A DNA stretch of 64,000 nt. Origin: Hirsutella rhossiliensis (Eukaryota; Ascomycota; Sordariomycetes; Hypocreales; Ophiocordycipitaceae). Position 1 is the first letter of the stretch, and every line of letters begins with the position of its first letter. The notes beneath the pieces were generated by a model, which had not been told where the DNA came from, made no database searches, and saw only the letters and a list, made by a program, of their open reading frames with translations. The DNA lies in the NCBI RefSeq assembly GCF_020360975.1, contig NW_025408681.1, forward strand, positions 1,054,001-1,118,000, read 5' to 3'. Below are positions 11,798-23,950 of the stretch, one piece after another. A program made the translations under genes and the position numbers.

Positions 11798-12083
11798 GTG
11801 GGCCTCTCGGGAGGGCTGGAAGTGGACGACTCGTTCCGGCGAGGTTTCTGGACTCGCTGCCGTCCTCTGTATCCAGGCATAGACACAAACTTGTGCTGCT
11901 GTGTTCTATCCTTGATAAATGCAAGACGCTCTGCCGGGGCTGGGCCTTCCATATGAAGGCGGTTCTACACCGAAATCAACACGATATACAAGGTATCAAT
12001 CAGTCGTCATTCCTCCCACACTTCCATGAGATCTCCTTGACAACTCTCCAATCGCCAGGCCCAGTCTAATATGGCGCCGATTT

Positions 12084-13935
12084 TCAACGTCTACCGCTGA
12101 CAACAAATTTGCCAGTCTCCACCTGCAACTTCCACCCGTCCTGCAGCAGAGCCGCGACGACGGCCTGCCGCATTTGCGAAACGCCGCCAGCGCTATGGCG
12201 GCCGAGTCCGGTGATGACGGTGAAGCCCTCCTCCTTGGCCTTGCGGACCCTAAACTCGCCCAGGCCGTTCCACCAGTCCCGCGTCTTCTGCAGCGCAATC
12301 CGGACGCCGTCGTGGACCAGGACACCGTGCAAGTCGACCGAGCTGGGCGTCGTCTGCTGCTGCACCAGCAAGTCGGCGGCGGCCGAAGTGGCCTGCTGCG
12401 CCTGTCTCGCCTGGTCCCGCGCGCGGTCCGTGTAGAAGCTTGCTGCTTGCCGGTACAGCGGGTTCGCCGCTCCTCTACGGTGGAGCTGCGCCGCCGTTTC
12501 CAGCGTGTCTCTCTTGGCCTGGTGGAGATTGTTTGCCGTCTCCAAGACTTGACCCAGGTCCTTTTGGCCTGTCGGCAGCTTCCTCGCTGGCTTCGCCGTC
12601 GCCAGCTGCCATGCGCCCCCTTCAATATCCTCTTGGGGCAACGGCGTCAGCCGATAGCCGAGTTCGAGCTTCTGGCCCCTGGACTGTCTGGAGAAGTGCT
12701 TGTTAAGCAGAGCCGCGAGATCGTCCGCAAACTGAGGGATGGAGCCGGCGACGTGCACAATGGTCGGCATATACTTGCCGGGAACGTATCGATATTTCCG
12801 CGTGAGGCCGTCGGCGTGCTGTTTGCCGGCGTCGTCCTTGGACTCAACGCCGTGGGAGATGTACTGATTGAGGAGCTCCACGACAGTTGCGCCGCCCGAG
12901 CGCTGAGTCTTGCGATAAATGCCAGACACCTCGTCGGAGCGAATGCCAAACCTTTCAGCAATGTACTCGATCTCGTGTTGCCCTACAAGCGGCCGCGCGA
13001 TTAGCGTCCATGTCCATGGTGTCGAGCCTGGCAGAAACTCAAGTGACTCACCATCGTCAAAGCCAGGCGATTCGTCCAGGGACGGGCTTGCATCCGGATT
13101 TGCTCGGTTCCCCTGATTCTTCTTCTTTCTCTTGCGCTTGCTTTTGGATAGCGGCGCATCGTCGGCTTGGAAGAAGCCATCGATACCCTTGATCTCCTGG
13201 CCTGTCGATTTCAAGTACTGCTTGTTGAGCAAGTCATCCAAAGCGGCCTGGAAATCGCCTTTCGCGTTCTTGAGGGAGTGGGAGACATCATACGCGCTCA
13301 GCTCTGCAAACATTGACTGCAGCGAGAGGATCTTAGACTCTTCGCTGTCATTGTCGAAGGATGTAAGGCGCGGAATGTCGGTTTGGGGCTCCGGAGCGAT
13401 AGACGACGAGGCATCCGTGCTTGAAGGCTCCGTCACATGTGCCTGGGATGTCGGACGGCTGTTGGTCGTCGAAGTCCCCGATTCATCCTTAGTTTCATCG
13501 CTCTCCTCGTCATGGACGGGAATACCGCTGGCGTTGAAGCCAGTGGCCTCCTCCGAGGGCACACTCTGCGAGAGGCCCCGGAGCGTTTCAAAGGCCGCAT
13601 CGTAGGCCACAGGATCCTGGAGGTTGTAGTCGTTGGCTATCGCGACAATGAGGGCCTCATCCAGGAGCGTGTGAAACGAGTCCTGTCAATCCGAGTCAGC
13701 GACCCTAACTTTGAGAGCACTTTCTCATGTCTGGGGGTTCAAGATGTGATGCGGAGAGGAACCGCTATGGACTAGTCGGCCTGTCCGAGGTTTCGAGGCT
13801 CGGGCCAGTCGAAGACACAAGATGAACGCCGGCTCTGGGGTGGGAAATCATGCGACGTACCACCAAGTGTTGAACAAGGTCCGGCTCGGCCTCAACGGCC
13901 ATGCCGTCGCTGCTGGGGGAGTAAACGGGGGCCAT
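12084..13935 (-). CDS. CUE/Smr-domain protein (Cue2-like, DUF1771 plus Smr)
   Basis: A 534-residue protein with exons 13861..13935, 13052..13682 and 12084..12982. Residues about 115-165 and 235-280 form CUE/UBA-like helical segments. A Lys/Arg-rich stretch (KSKRKRKKK) lies between them. Near the C-terminus are a DUF1771 helix (YRQAASFYTDRARDQARQA) and an Smr domain with SVDLHGVLVHDG and TGLGRHSAGG, the two motifs associated with Smr nuclease function. Yeast Cue2 with this layout is the endonuclease of no-go mRNA decay on collided ribosomes, so a role in RNA quality control is likely but inferred. The 69-nt intron 12983..13051 is a multiple of three and has no stop, so retained and spliced products would both be translatable. 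The upstream exon was found by splice signals and frame. Confidence 0.85.
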
Positions 13936-15053
13936 GAAATTGCAAGTAGTAAGGGGCTGAGGGGCTCTTGGCTGTAGGCATTATCCGACGAAAGCTGACT
14001 GGCCCAACTGTGGCCTGGTGCGTCTTGCTGCGTTGCGTCGGTGTCGGGACTGCAACAGGAGGGGTAGGAGTCTGGGAGTGAAGGTGCTTCGTCTCTGGTC
14101 ACCAGGGCGCGTGTTGGTGAAGAGGATGGGTTGCCTGGTGAACTCTGGGACGGGCAACGAGCGCGACGCGCTTCAAGCAGGCTGGATTGATCACGTGTAC
14201 CGCGTAACGTCGTGGTGATTCACAGCAGTAGACAAAGTACATGCAGCGGGCTGCGAGGTTTGACCATTTAGATTCACTTTCTGCGATCTGCTTGATTTTC
14301 GCATTCAATGAATTTTCGGTGTATCGTGAAACCATCTTAGTCTCGACGGTCCCGGACCTCTAACGAGATGAGTGCAATTGCCAGGGTCTTTCTATGACGC
14401 GGGTCCGTCCGCGGCAGAAAACTGAGGGTACCAAGTACATCTCTTCTCGGAGGCTCGATGACTAATCGATGACGGTGACTGCAGCCTCCTTTGCGAGGCG
14501 AAAATCGACAGTGAAAAAGGCTGTCCAGATGGAATGAATCGAGTGTGTCGCGATAATATCAGATTGTGAAAGCACACGTAGCTGACGAGCGAGAACCCGA
14601 GGTTGGTGTTTTTTGGGACCGTGATGGTCCGGCGCGGCTCGGTTGCACCACCCGGCCCGCGTCAAGTGCCGGTCGCTACCACCCCAGTCTGCAGCTTACT
14701 AAGATCGAGACTATATTTTTGTCCCGAGGAGGTACTTAACTGGAGCACCAGCTGTCGCCCGGAACTCAGGTACCTAACGATATTTCCAGTCTCCATAAGC
14801 ACCCACCTCCCCAGAGCTCCAGCGAGCTCCAGCGGGCGCTACACCTTGGCCAACCCGCGAGGCCTTGGCGTGCATTCAACTCTCCTCCCGACAACACAAC
14901 CATCCGTTCATCGCCCCTCCCGATCGCCGGTTTCCCCTTTACCGCCTCACCACTAAACCTCGTCTTCCTACTTGGCTGCTACAAGGAGCCTCTCATTCAC
15001 CAGCCTCTGCGCCAGTGCCTCGTCGCGGCCCCCAAAGGCCCCCAGCCGACGAG
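13936..15053. other. Intergenic: divergent promoters of the Smr gene and the NPC1-type gene
   Basis: 1.1 kb between divergent start codons. No conserved gene is seen. A CT-rich stretch precedes the NPC1 start, as expected of a fungal promoter or leader. Confidence 0.5.
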
Positions 15054-18000
15054 ATGCGTCATCGGGCCGCGCCTCTGCTCGGGGCGGCGTCTCTGCTTGT
15101 CGCCGGTCTTGTCGCCGGCGCCCAACCTTTCACACCGAATCATGAGCCGGGACGGTGCGCCTTCAGAGGTCACTGCGGCAAGAAGAGCTTGTTTGGCAAG
15201 GAGCTGCCGTGCGTCGACAATGGCCTTGCAAAGGACCCTGACGCCGAGCTTCGAAAGGAGCTCGTCGACCTGTGCGGCGCTGAATGGAGCGACCGCTCCG
15301 TCTGCTGCACTATGGATCAGGTATTTGGCCCACCATGCACAACATCATCTGCTGAGACGCATACTAATCGGTCATTAGGTGAAAGCGCTCAAGTCCGAAC
15401 TCGGCACGCCGAGCACCCTCATCGGCTCGTGCCCGGCATGCAAATACAACTTCTTCAACCTGTTTTGCACCTTCACCTGCTCTCCCGACCAGTCCCTCTT
15501 CGTCAACATCACCGAAGCCGCCGATAAGAGCGGCAAGCAGCTCGTCACCGAGCTCGACCAGCTGGTATCCGAGAAATACGGATCGGGCCTCTACGACAGC
15601 TGCAAAGAGGTCAAGTTCGGCGGCGCCAACAGCAGGGCAATGGACTTGATTGGCGGCGGCGCCAAGGATTATCACCAAATGCTCAAGTTCCTTGGCGACA
15701 CCAAGCCCTTCTTCGGGTCGCCCTTCCAGATCAACTTCCCGGAGACGTACAGCCAGCCCGACATGGGCCCTCTGGACATGCACCCCAAGATGTGCAACGG
15801 CTCAGACCCCGACTACCGCTGCGTCTGTGTCGACTGTCCCCAGGTGTGCCCCAAGCTTCCCGCCGTTCACAAGGCCGGTTCCTGCAAAGTCGGGGCCCTG
15901 CCTTGTCTGTCGTTCGCATCCATCTTCACCTACTGCGTCCTCGTCTCCGCCTTGGTTGCCTTCATCTTCGGACACGTTGCCTGGAAGAAGTATGCGCAGC
16001 ACCGCGTCGAAAGGACGAGGCTGCTGCACGAGTCCTCTCATAGCGACGACGAGGACGAGGGTGGCCCTGTCCTGACCGAGGCCATGCGCGATCGCCCCAC
16101 CAAGCGGTACTGGCTCAACGACAAGTGCGACAAGGCCTTTAACAAGCTCGGCCACACCGCCGCCCGCTTCCCCGGCCTCACCATCGGCACCAGCCTCTTG
16201 CTCGTTGCGATCCTCAGCGCTGGGTGGTTCAGATTCGACTTGGAGCGGGAGCCCGCGCGGCTCTGGGTGAGCCCAACCTCGGCCGCTGCCCAGGAGAAGG
16301 CTTACTTCGATTCCCACTTTGGCCCCTTTTACCGTGCCGAAAAAGTCTTTCTTGTCAACGATTCCCAGCCAACTGGGCCGGGTCCTGTCCTGAGCTACGA
16401 GACCCTCAAGTGGTGGACTGAAGTGGAGCAGAGCGTCGAGCGCATCGTGAGCCCGACGTTTGGCGACAATCTTCAAGACCTGTGCTTCAAGCCCATCAAT
16501 GACGCTTGCGTCGTGCAGTCCGTGTCGGCGTACTGGTGGGCCAAGGGCGGCTTCACCCAGGGCTCTTGGAAGGAGCAGCTGCGGAGTTGTGCCCAGTCTC
16601 CAGTCGGTTGCCGTCCCAAGTTCGGCCAGCCCATTGAACCCAACATGATCTTGGGTGGGTATGGCTCTGACGTAGCCGACGCCAGGGCAATCACCGTCAC
16701 ATGGGTCGTCAACAATGCTCGGGAGGGCACCGGCGCCTTGGCCCGAGCCATCGACTGGGAGAACGCCCTCCGCGACCGCTTGCTCGAGGTCCAGGGCGAG
16801 GCAGAGCAGCGAGGGCTTCGCCTGTCCTTCACCACCGAGATCAGCCTGGAGCAGGAACTCAACAAGTCGACAAACACCGATGCCAAGATTGTCGTCATCA
16901 GCTACGTTGTCATGTTCATTTACGCGTGCATGGCGCTGGGCACGCCTATGAAGCACATGTTCCGCAACCCGGCTTTGTTGCTCGTCGAGTCAAAGGTGAC
17001 GCTCGGTCTCGTGGGCATTCTGATTGTCCTCATGTCCATTGCTGCTTCCATCGGCTTCTTTTCGTGGGTCGGCCTCAAGGCCACTCTCATCATTGTCGAG
17101 GTAATACCCTTCATCGTCTTGGCTGTCGGCGTCGACAACATCTTCCTCATTGTGCACGAGCTGGAGAGGGTCAATGTCAGTTGTCCCGACCAAATGGTGG
17201 AGGAGCGCATCGCAAGGGCGCTCGGCCGCATGGGCCCGTCGATTCTCTTCTCGGCCTTGACCGAGACCGTGGCATTCGCCCTGGGAGCGGCGGTCGGCAT
17301 GCCTGCCGTCCGAAACTTTGCGGCGTACGCTGCCGGCGCCGTGCTCGTCAACGCCGTGCTCCAGATGACCATGTTTGTGTCGTTCCTGGCCCTCAACCAG
17401 ATGCGGGTCGAGGATCATCGGTGTGAGCTCTGGCCGTGGTGGCAGGTGACCAAGGCTCGCATGCACCTTGACGGTAGCAACGGCTTCGGCTCAGGCGGAC
17501 GGGGCGGGGCTCACGTCGACGAGGAGAGCCTCTTGCAGGTGTTCATCAAAAACACGTATGCTCCTCGCCTGCTTGGCAAAAGGGTCAAGCTGGGCGTCGT
17601 CGCCGTCTTCCTGGGCGTCTTTGCCGCGGCGTTGGCCCTGCTGCCCAAGATGCAGCTCGGGCTCGATCAGCGCGTGGCAATACCAGATGGCTCTTATCTG
17701 ATCCCATACTTCAACGACTTGTACGACTACCTGGAGACTGGGCCTCCCGTATACTTTGTCACGCGGGGAGTGGACGCGTCGCAGCGGCGGGAACAGCAAG
17801 AGCTGTGCTCGCGATTCACCACGTGCCAGGATCTCTCCCTGACCAGCACGCTGGAACTCGAGAGGCAGCGGCCGGATGTCTCGTACATTTCGTCCCCAAC
17901 GGCCAGCTGGATCGATGATTTCTTGCGCTGGCTCAACCCCGTTTACGACCAGTGCTGCGTTGAGAACGGGTCGCCATGCTTTGCGGACCGAACCCCTGCA

Positions 18001-18936
18001 TGGAACATTACGCTCTCGGGGATGCCAGAGGACAAAGAGTTCCTTCACTATCTCCACAAGTTCCTTACGTCTGCGGCAGATGACAACTGCCCTCTCGGCG
18101 GCCAGGCTGCGTACGGAGAGGCGGTCATCATCGACGACGAAAACACCAAGGTCCAGGCTACCCACTTCCGATCCGCGCACACGCCGCTCCGGAGCCAAAG
18201 CGATTTCATCAACGCGTACTCGTCTGCTCGTCGTATCGCATCCGACATCACGGAGAGGACGGGAGCAGATGTTTTCCCATACAGCGTCTTTTACATTTTC
18301 TTTGACCAATACCTCACCATTGTATCACTCACGGCTGGCCTCTTGTGTGCCGCAGTCGGCATCATCTTCCTCATTGCTTCGCTACTGTTGGGCTCGGTGC
18401 TCACCTCGGCCGTGGTGACCGTGACGGTCGTCATGAGCGTCATCGACATCATGGGAGCCATGGCCGTCTTCAACGTGTCCCTGAACGCCGTCTCTCTGGT
18501 CAACCTCATCATATGCGTGGGCATCTCCGTCGAGTTTTGCGCACACATCGCCCGGGCCTTTATGTTCCCGTCCCGTACGGTCATGGAGGGCAATAACAAC
18601 TCCTTCCGCGGGCGAGACGCCCGTGCCTGGACCGCGTTGGTAAACGTTGGTGGGTCCGTCTTCTCCGGCATCACAATCACCAAGCTGCTCGGCGTCTGCG
18701 TCCTTGCCTTTACGCGGTCCAAGATTTTCGAGATTTACTATTTCCGCGTGTGGCTAGCACTCGTCGTCTTCGCGGCCCTGCACGCGCTGGTCTTCCTGCC
18801 CGTAGCCTTGAGCCTTGCCGGAGGAGATGGCTACGTCGACCCGGAGAGCGAGGGGACGGCAGCTCAGGACCTCACAGACCGGAGATGGAGGGCGATTAGG
18901 GTTCACGACAACAGCGACTCTGAGGACGGGTACTAA
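15054..18936 (+). CDS. NCR1: Niemann-Pick type C1-related sterol transporter
   Basis: A 1274-residue polytopic protein of the vacuolar/lysosomal membrane that takes up sterol handed over by NPC2. Exon 1 is 15054..15320 and exon 2 is 15379..18936. A signal peptide (residues 1-22, ending AGAQP) leads into the Cys-rich N-terminal sterol-binding domain with CCTMDQVKALKSEL and CPACKYNFFNLFCTFTC. Then come a first membrane helix near 15910-15980, the middle luminal domain, a sterol-sensing domain of several helices (about 16890-17400), a second luminal domain with paired Cys, and a final helix bundle (about 18290-18820). The length is normal for fungal NPC1. The short intron falls just after the second Cys of the CC pair. 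The tail is acidic (SDSEDGY). Confidence 0.95.
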
Positions 18937-19446
18937 TAGCCGATGTGTCGCGTTGATTCAGGTTATTGGCTGTAGCAAGCAGAGTATAGCGGCCGAAGTT
19001 TGGATGACTGGTTTTCTGGCGTTGGGGATACTTGTGGTTCAGTAGTGTCACACGGAGTCGTCATGGGGTTTACACAGATTTTGACACGTTATACGCGGGC
19101 AAAGCGCACATACGTGGCTCAAGTGTTGGCATATTTGCGAGGAATACATTTAGTCAGTCTGAGAACTAGGTTTCTATTCGGGGCAATCTGGCAACTGAGC
19201 ATGTTGCCTCCCTTTATTCACCTGCATCGTTTGCCGCTATGCTCGTGCTATGCATCATGTTCTGCAGCCACGTTCCTCGTAGCACACAACAGAGAGATAA
19301 AGAACAGACGGGAGAGAGAAAGCAAAGACAGAAACCACTTCCGTGTCTCCCATGTCTCCCCGGTGACCTGGCCCGAGGAGCTCTATCTACGCAAGGTATG
19401 ATGGTCTCCTGCCTGGCAACCTCCACGCATCTCGCCTTGACGGAAG
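18937..19446. other. Intergenic between convergent genes
   Basis: 510 bp between two convergent stop codons. Nothing beyond 3' untranslated sequence is seen. Confidence 0.5.
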
Positions 19447-20929
19447 TCAACAGTCGATCAGGTTAAGACTGTCGGCACACGGGGACGGCCCGGTAGGGCC
19501 TGCAGGGGCGATGGGGCCAGGCGGCGACCGGGACACGCTCATGTCCCGCTGACGCTTCCGCCACTGGGAAGGGCCGCGCGCCCCGTCGTAGGGGCCGCGG
19601 GGGGACCTGGCGCGGGCACGAGCCTGCCTGCCGCCCTCGGCCAAGGGGAGACGGGGAATCTCGGACCTGGCGGGCTTGCGAGCGGCGGCGGGCTGGCGGT
19701 TGAGGAGGGCCATCATCTTGCGGCCGCAGTCGGGCGAGTACTCCTGGCCGTCTCTGCCGACGACGACGGAGCGGAACTCGTTGAGGGGGTTCTTGAGGTC
19801 GCCGACGCTGTCGAACTCGGTCTCGGCCGTGCTGATCCACTCGATGCGGAAGGGCTCCGTGATGGCCGAGAGGTTGATGTTTTGGACCCAGTCCGGCTTG
19901 TGGAGGGTGGGATCCGGTGCCGACGTCATGCGGGCCTGAGGGAGGCCGGGTCAGCTCTGCATCGCTACGCCTAGGAAGGCTGGAAGAAGAAGCGGTGGGG
20001 GAGACTCACAAAGCCTTGGAATGCCCGGGACTTGTTGATGGAAAAGAAGAAGATGACGCTCTGGCACTCTTCAAAGGCCTCGGCGAAGATGGGGCCGTTC
20101 TTGGCCTGGGTAGCCCAGAGGCCCTGGCGGATGCTGTTAGCTTTTGGTTCTGTGAAGGAGGGGAAGAAAACAACACCGAGGAAAACATATATGGGTGGGT
20201 TCAACTTACATCTCTTTGGGACATGTAGATGTTGGCCGAGTCGAAACTTTTGAGCAGGAAGAAGCGCGTGTCGGCGCGGCCATGAGCAGCACTGCCCACC
20301 CTGCCGGAGCCGGAGCCAAGCCTGGCCTTGACCAGGGGCGACGGCAGCTCTTCTGGGCCCGCGTCGCGCTCCTCGCGACGAACCTTGGCGTCGCCGCGGA
20401 CAGAGCCGGCGACGGACGACGCCGCGGTCGAGGCGGAATAGCTGGGCGCCACCTGTGCGGCCGGCGGGGCGGTCAAGCGGACAGCGGCGACATTGGTGGC
20501 GGGCAAGGCGTCGAAGCCGGCCGCAGCCGACGCGGACGTCGACGAGAAGGAGGGCGAGGAGAGCGGGGAGGCCAAGGGCAGGAACGGGAGGCCGTGGAAG
20601 AGGCCGCCGGCGGATGTGCGCAGCTCGAGCACGAGCTTGTCGCGCTCCTCGTCGACGGCCCTGAGCTTGCGGATGCCCTCGAGGACGCGCTCGCGGCGCG
20701 CGGGCTCGAAGTAGCCCGTGTGCAGCAGCCAGAGGCGCAGCTCGGCGTCGTGCCGGAGCAGCGCCCGCAGCGGCGCCGACAAGGCGTCGTCGTGGTCGGG
20801 CCCGGCGGTGTCGGGCGTCATGGCGGCAGGAGCAGCAACGGGCGTCTCGCGCGGCGTCTGCGTGACGGGCCTGGCCGCCTTGTCTGCGGTCGGTGCTGCC
20901 GGGTCTTGCTGCTTGGCGGCTGGGTCCAT
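19447..20929 (-). CDS. YTH-domain RNA-binding protein
   Basis: A 440-residue protein with a C-terminal YTH domain, the fold that reads N6-methyladenosine in RNA. Exons are 20210..20929, 20010..20123 and 19447..19935, all joined at codon boundaries. Residues 1-220 are Ala/Pro/Ser-rich and probably disordered, with one helical stretch (LRALLRHDAELRLWLLHTGY). The YTH domain runs from TRFFLLKSFDSANIYMSQRD (221-240) through GLWATQAKNGP, SVIFFFSINKSRAFQGFARM and LKNPLNEFRSVVVGRDGQE to about residue 356. Trp243 and Trp311 are candidates for the aromatic cage. The tail is Arg/Ser/Pro-rich. It could be a Pho92-type decay factor or a nuclear DC1-type reader; sequence alone does not decide. Confidence 0.9.
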
Positions 20930-22142
20930 GACTGCTGGTCTTTTGCTATGATACGTGTGTCTTTCCCCTCAAGAATCGACCGGAGCTTGAGGGCTCTGGG
21001 ACTGCTTTCTTGGGTTGAGAGAGAGATATGGAGGAGAAGGGGCAGCGAGGATGGGCTTTGTCGATGGTTCTCGGAGGTCTGGTGGTGAGTCGTTTGCGCG
21101 TCCCAAACGAGATATGTAGAAAAGATAAAAAAAGAAAGGCACTGTAGCTCGCAGAAGTAGGATTTCGGTATGGTTTCAGAAACCTTCAGTGCGCTGCGTT
21201 TGTTGGCGTAGAAACAATAGCGAGTCGACGTTTGCGCGGTTCAGGGGCGGGTCTCGTGCCGTCTAGTTATAGAGAACGAGCAAGGCCCGTCGTTGAATGG
21301 GGGGCACGCGGCCAAGCAGCTGCGACACAGGGCCAACGCAACGCGGTGTCGCCACAGCGGTGTCTGAGCAAGGAGAAGACGACCACGCATGTCCTGTCCT
21401 CCCCTCCTCTTCACGATGCTTGTGCGAGTCGGGAGGGCGGTGGGTTCTCCGTAGCTGCGAGTGGCGCCGAGGAACGCGGCCAGGCGCTGGTGTGAATGGA
21501 TTACACGGCGCAGAGAGTGAGTCGTGCTCGTCGTAGTATGCCCTCTCTGTGAGTCGGGGGTGTATGTAGGTGAATGTATGTATGTAGATAGGGAGACGGG
21601 TGACGGGCGTCGTAACTGGTGAGACGCAGTCAAGCTTGGGGCGAGAGAGAGGAAACTTGTGTGAGTTGTTCAGTGTTTCTAGCAAGCGCCCACGCGCGCG
21701 AGTCACGGGGCAGGGTCCCTTTTGTATCCCCCCAAGGCAGACGAGAAGGGATGACCAGGCCTCGGGCTGTGCGAGTGTCGGCAAAATCGAGGCCGTCTGT
21801 GTGCGTCTTGTTCGGACAAAGGTGTCGCCAAGGCCCAGCTTTGTCCCGCTGCCGCCACCCGTTTCCTCCCGCGCAGCTGTCCATTTGGATATGTGCTTTG
21901 TAGAATCAAGGACTCGCTCGGCTTCCCGCGACGGCTCTGCGCATCCGACTCACCGCAACCTGTGCGTTGCATGTATGTGCGTGTCAGGTGTCAGCGAAAA
22001 GACGGTTCGGGCAAGACGTAGGGCCCGGTACAAAAAGGGCGCATTCACGGGCGGCACAAAGACAGTCGCACGGACTCGTTGGTGGAGGTGGATTTTGGGG
22101 GCATCTAGCCAGCAAACCTATATAGCGCTGCCCCGAGCTTCC
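20930..22142. other. Intergenic: YTH gene upstream region
   Basis: 1.2 kb upstream of the YTH gene. An open frame from 21600 on the plus strand crosses into the opposite strand of the GPI18 gene and is not credible. Short TGTA/GTAT repeats lie near 21560-21590. Confidence 0.45.
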
Positions 22143-23495
22143 TCACGCAGGGGGCAGAAAGGAGGCAAACAGGCCGCCCTGGACGCCGGCATACATGGCC
22201 ATGAAGACGACAATGGCCCGGCCCCATTTCTGTCGCCTCGCATCCATCAGCAATCCTGCTACCCACAGATACCACAGGGGATAGCCCGACGAGAGGCGGG
22301 TGATGACCTGGACATGGTAGTTGGTAATGGCCAACAGCGCCACCAACGCCTGGCCTGCCGCGGTTGCGCGCGCAAACATGCGGTAGTCCTCGCCAGGGCC
22401 GGACTTCAGGGACCTCAGGCCCGACGCCGGCTTTCGCAAAACTGCGAGGCCCGATACAATGAGGATGGCGAGCATGGGGCTGGCAAGCAGGAACAGTGGC
22501 AGCTGGTTCAGGGTCCAGTATCTCAGGAACCCGACATTCCTGGAGACACATCGGGTGAGAACAGAGTCCGGGCAAGAGGGCTGCAACACGACTCACCAAT
22601 ACTCGCTCTGAACGAACGTATAGATGCTCGGGACTCTATATGAACACCACGGTCGCGGCTCGAGGCTTGCCGGGGCATCGCGGCAGAAACGCTTCCAGGC
22701 CAGGGCCTGTGGGACGACGGAGCCTGCCGCGACACACAGCCCGCCGACGACGGGAGCAACGAGGGCCAGAAGCCTAGACAGGCTGGGTTTCTGCACAAAC
22801 ACGACGAGACACTTGAGGGCCCCGACGGCAAAGAGAAGGCCATTGGACAGGCCGTTGCTGCGAAAGGCAGTCGCCAGGCCAAAGGCGACGCCGGCACCGA
22901 CGATGGCCGCAGCCCGCTTGGCCCAGTCACGCTTATGCTTGATGCCAAGCGCAAATAGCAAGCTGCCGACAAAAGACAGGGCAGCAAACGGGCTCTCGGC
23001 GTAGGGCGCGGAGAGGAAGAGCCCGGCGGGCGAGATGACGTGCAGCGCCGAGGCGACGACAGCAAGCTTCGCATCGCCGCACACAACCAAGGTCAAGCGG
23101 TAAAGAGCGAGCACGGCGACGAGGTGGGAGGCGTGGACGACGGCAATGGCCACCAAGGGCTCCCACGCGGCGTCGCCGGTGGACGATGGAAAGACGGAGA
23201 CGAGGGCGCGGACGAGCAAGGGCAGGGCGGCGGTAAAGGCCCACTGCTGCTCAAAGACGTAGCCGTCGCGCGCGTGGTGCATGAAGTAGAGGGCGTCCCA
23301 TCTCGTCAGCCTCGCGGCCAGGGCCGGCACGCGGGCGCGGGTGCCGTAGAGGCGGTCGAAGAAGAGCGAGGTCGACGTGTCGTAGTCGGCGGCGACGGCG
23401 GCAGCGAGGGCGACGGCGAGGAGGAAGCCCTTCCACAGCACGAACAGGGCCGTGAGCGACGCGAGCGGCTGAGAGGCCGAGAGGAGCGGGCCCAT
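22143..23495 (-). CDS. GPI18: GPI mannosyltransferase II (PIG-V)
   Basis: This 431-residue ER membrane protein adds the second mannose to the glycosylphosphatidylinositol anchor precursor. Exon 1 is 22597..23495 and exon 2 is 22143..22539, split inside a Trp codon (EYW/NVGFLRYW). Visible family features are the luminal RWDALYFMHHARDGY motif near the N-terminus, the SPAGLFLSAPYAESPFAALSF segment, TAFRSNGL and SIYTFVQSEYWNVGFLRYW. About eight or more hydrophobic helices are spread along the protein. The start at 23495 is the first ATG leading directly into the first membrane helix. The length is usual for fungal PIG-V. Confidence 0.92.
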
Positions 23496-23950
23496 GGCTG
23501 GGGTTGTGCGAGGCCGGATCCAGGAGGAGGGTGTGTGCGTGAGGGTGGGACGGCATTGGTTCTCTGCCGCCCCGTCGACGAGCAACGTGCGAGGTAAGCC
23601 GTCTGCTCTGTCGTCTGCTCTGCCGTCTGCTCTTGAGAGGCCTTGGGCCTGCCTGGTCAAGCCATAATTACGAGGTGAGGTGTGCGGATGGAGAGAGATT
23701 GTCTGGGGCCGTGACTAATCGCCGGCATGGTGCACTTTGGCGGGGGGGAATCGTGCTTACTGTACGAGTGTACGGAGTACGTAATTACGTGTGCTGTACC
23801 TGGCAGCGGTACAGCGGGGCGTGCATCTATTCTCTACAGTAGAGAGTAGAGACTACCTAATATCAGAACTTCAGAAGAGCAAAACACAAATCCTGGGGGT
23901 TTTCCTGACCCATCACCTCCGCCCGAGATTCGAACCCTTGCTGTTCTTGC
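23496..23950. other. Intergenic: GPI18 upstream region
   Basis: 455 bp without a gene. It contains the palindrome at 23779..23790 and several TAC/GTA-rich runs. The composition changes here from the GC-rich housekeeping block to the accessory stretch. Confidence 0.45.

Noticed and set aside
15802..16956. 384-residue minus-strand open frame over the NPC1-type gene
   Set aside because: Antisense shadow; no recognisable domain and it crosses conserved NPC1 sequence.
21600..22643. 347-residue plus-strand open frame
   Set aside because: It starts in intergenic DNA and runs antisense through the GPI18 exons; its composition is not protein-like.
23895..23945. tRNA-like 3' half on the minus strand (GGTTCGAATCTCGGGCGGAGG)
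   Set aside because: A T-loop-like stretch is present, but no matching acceptor stem, D arm or anticodon arm could be paired upstream.
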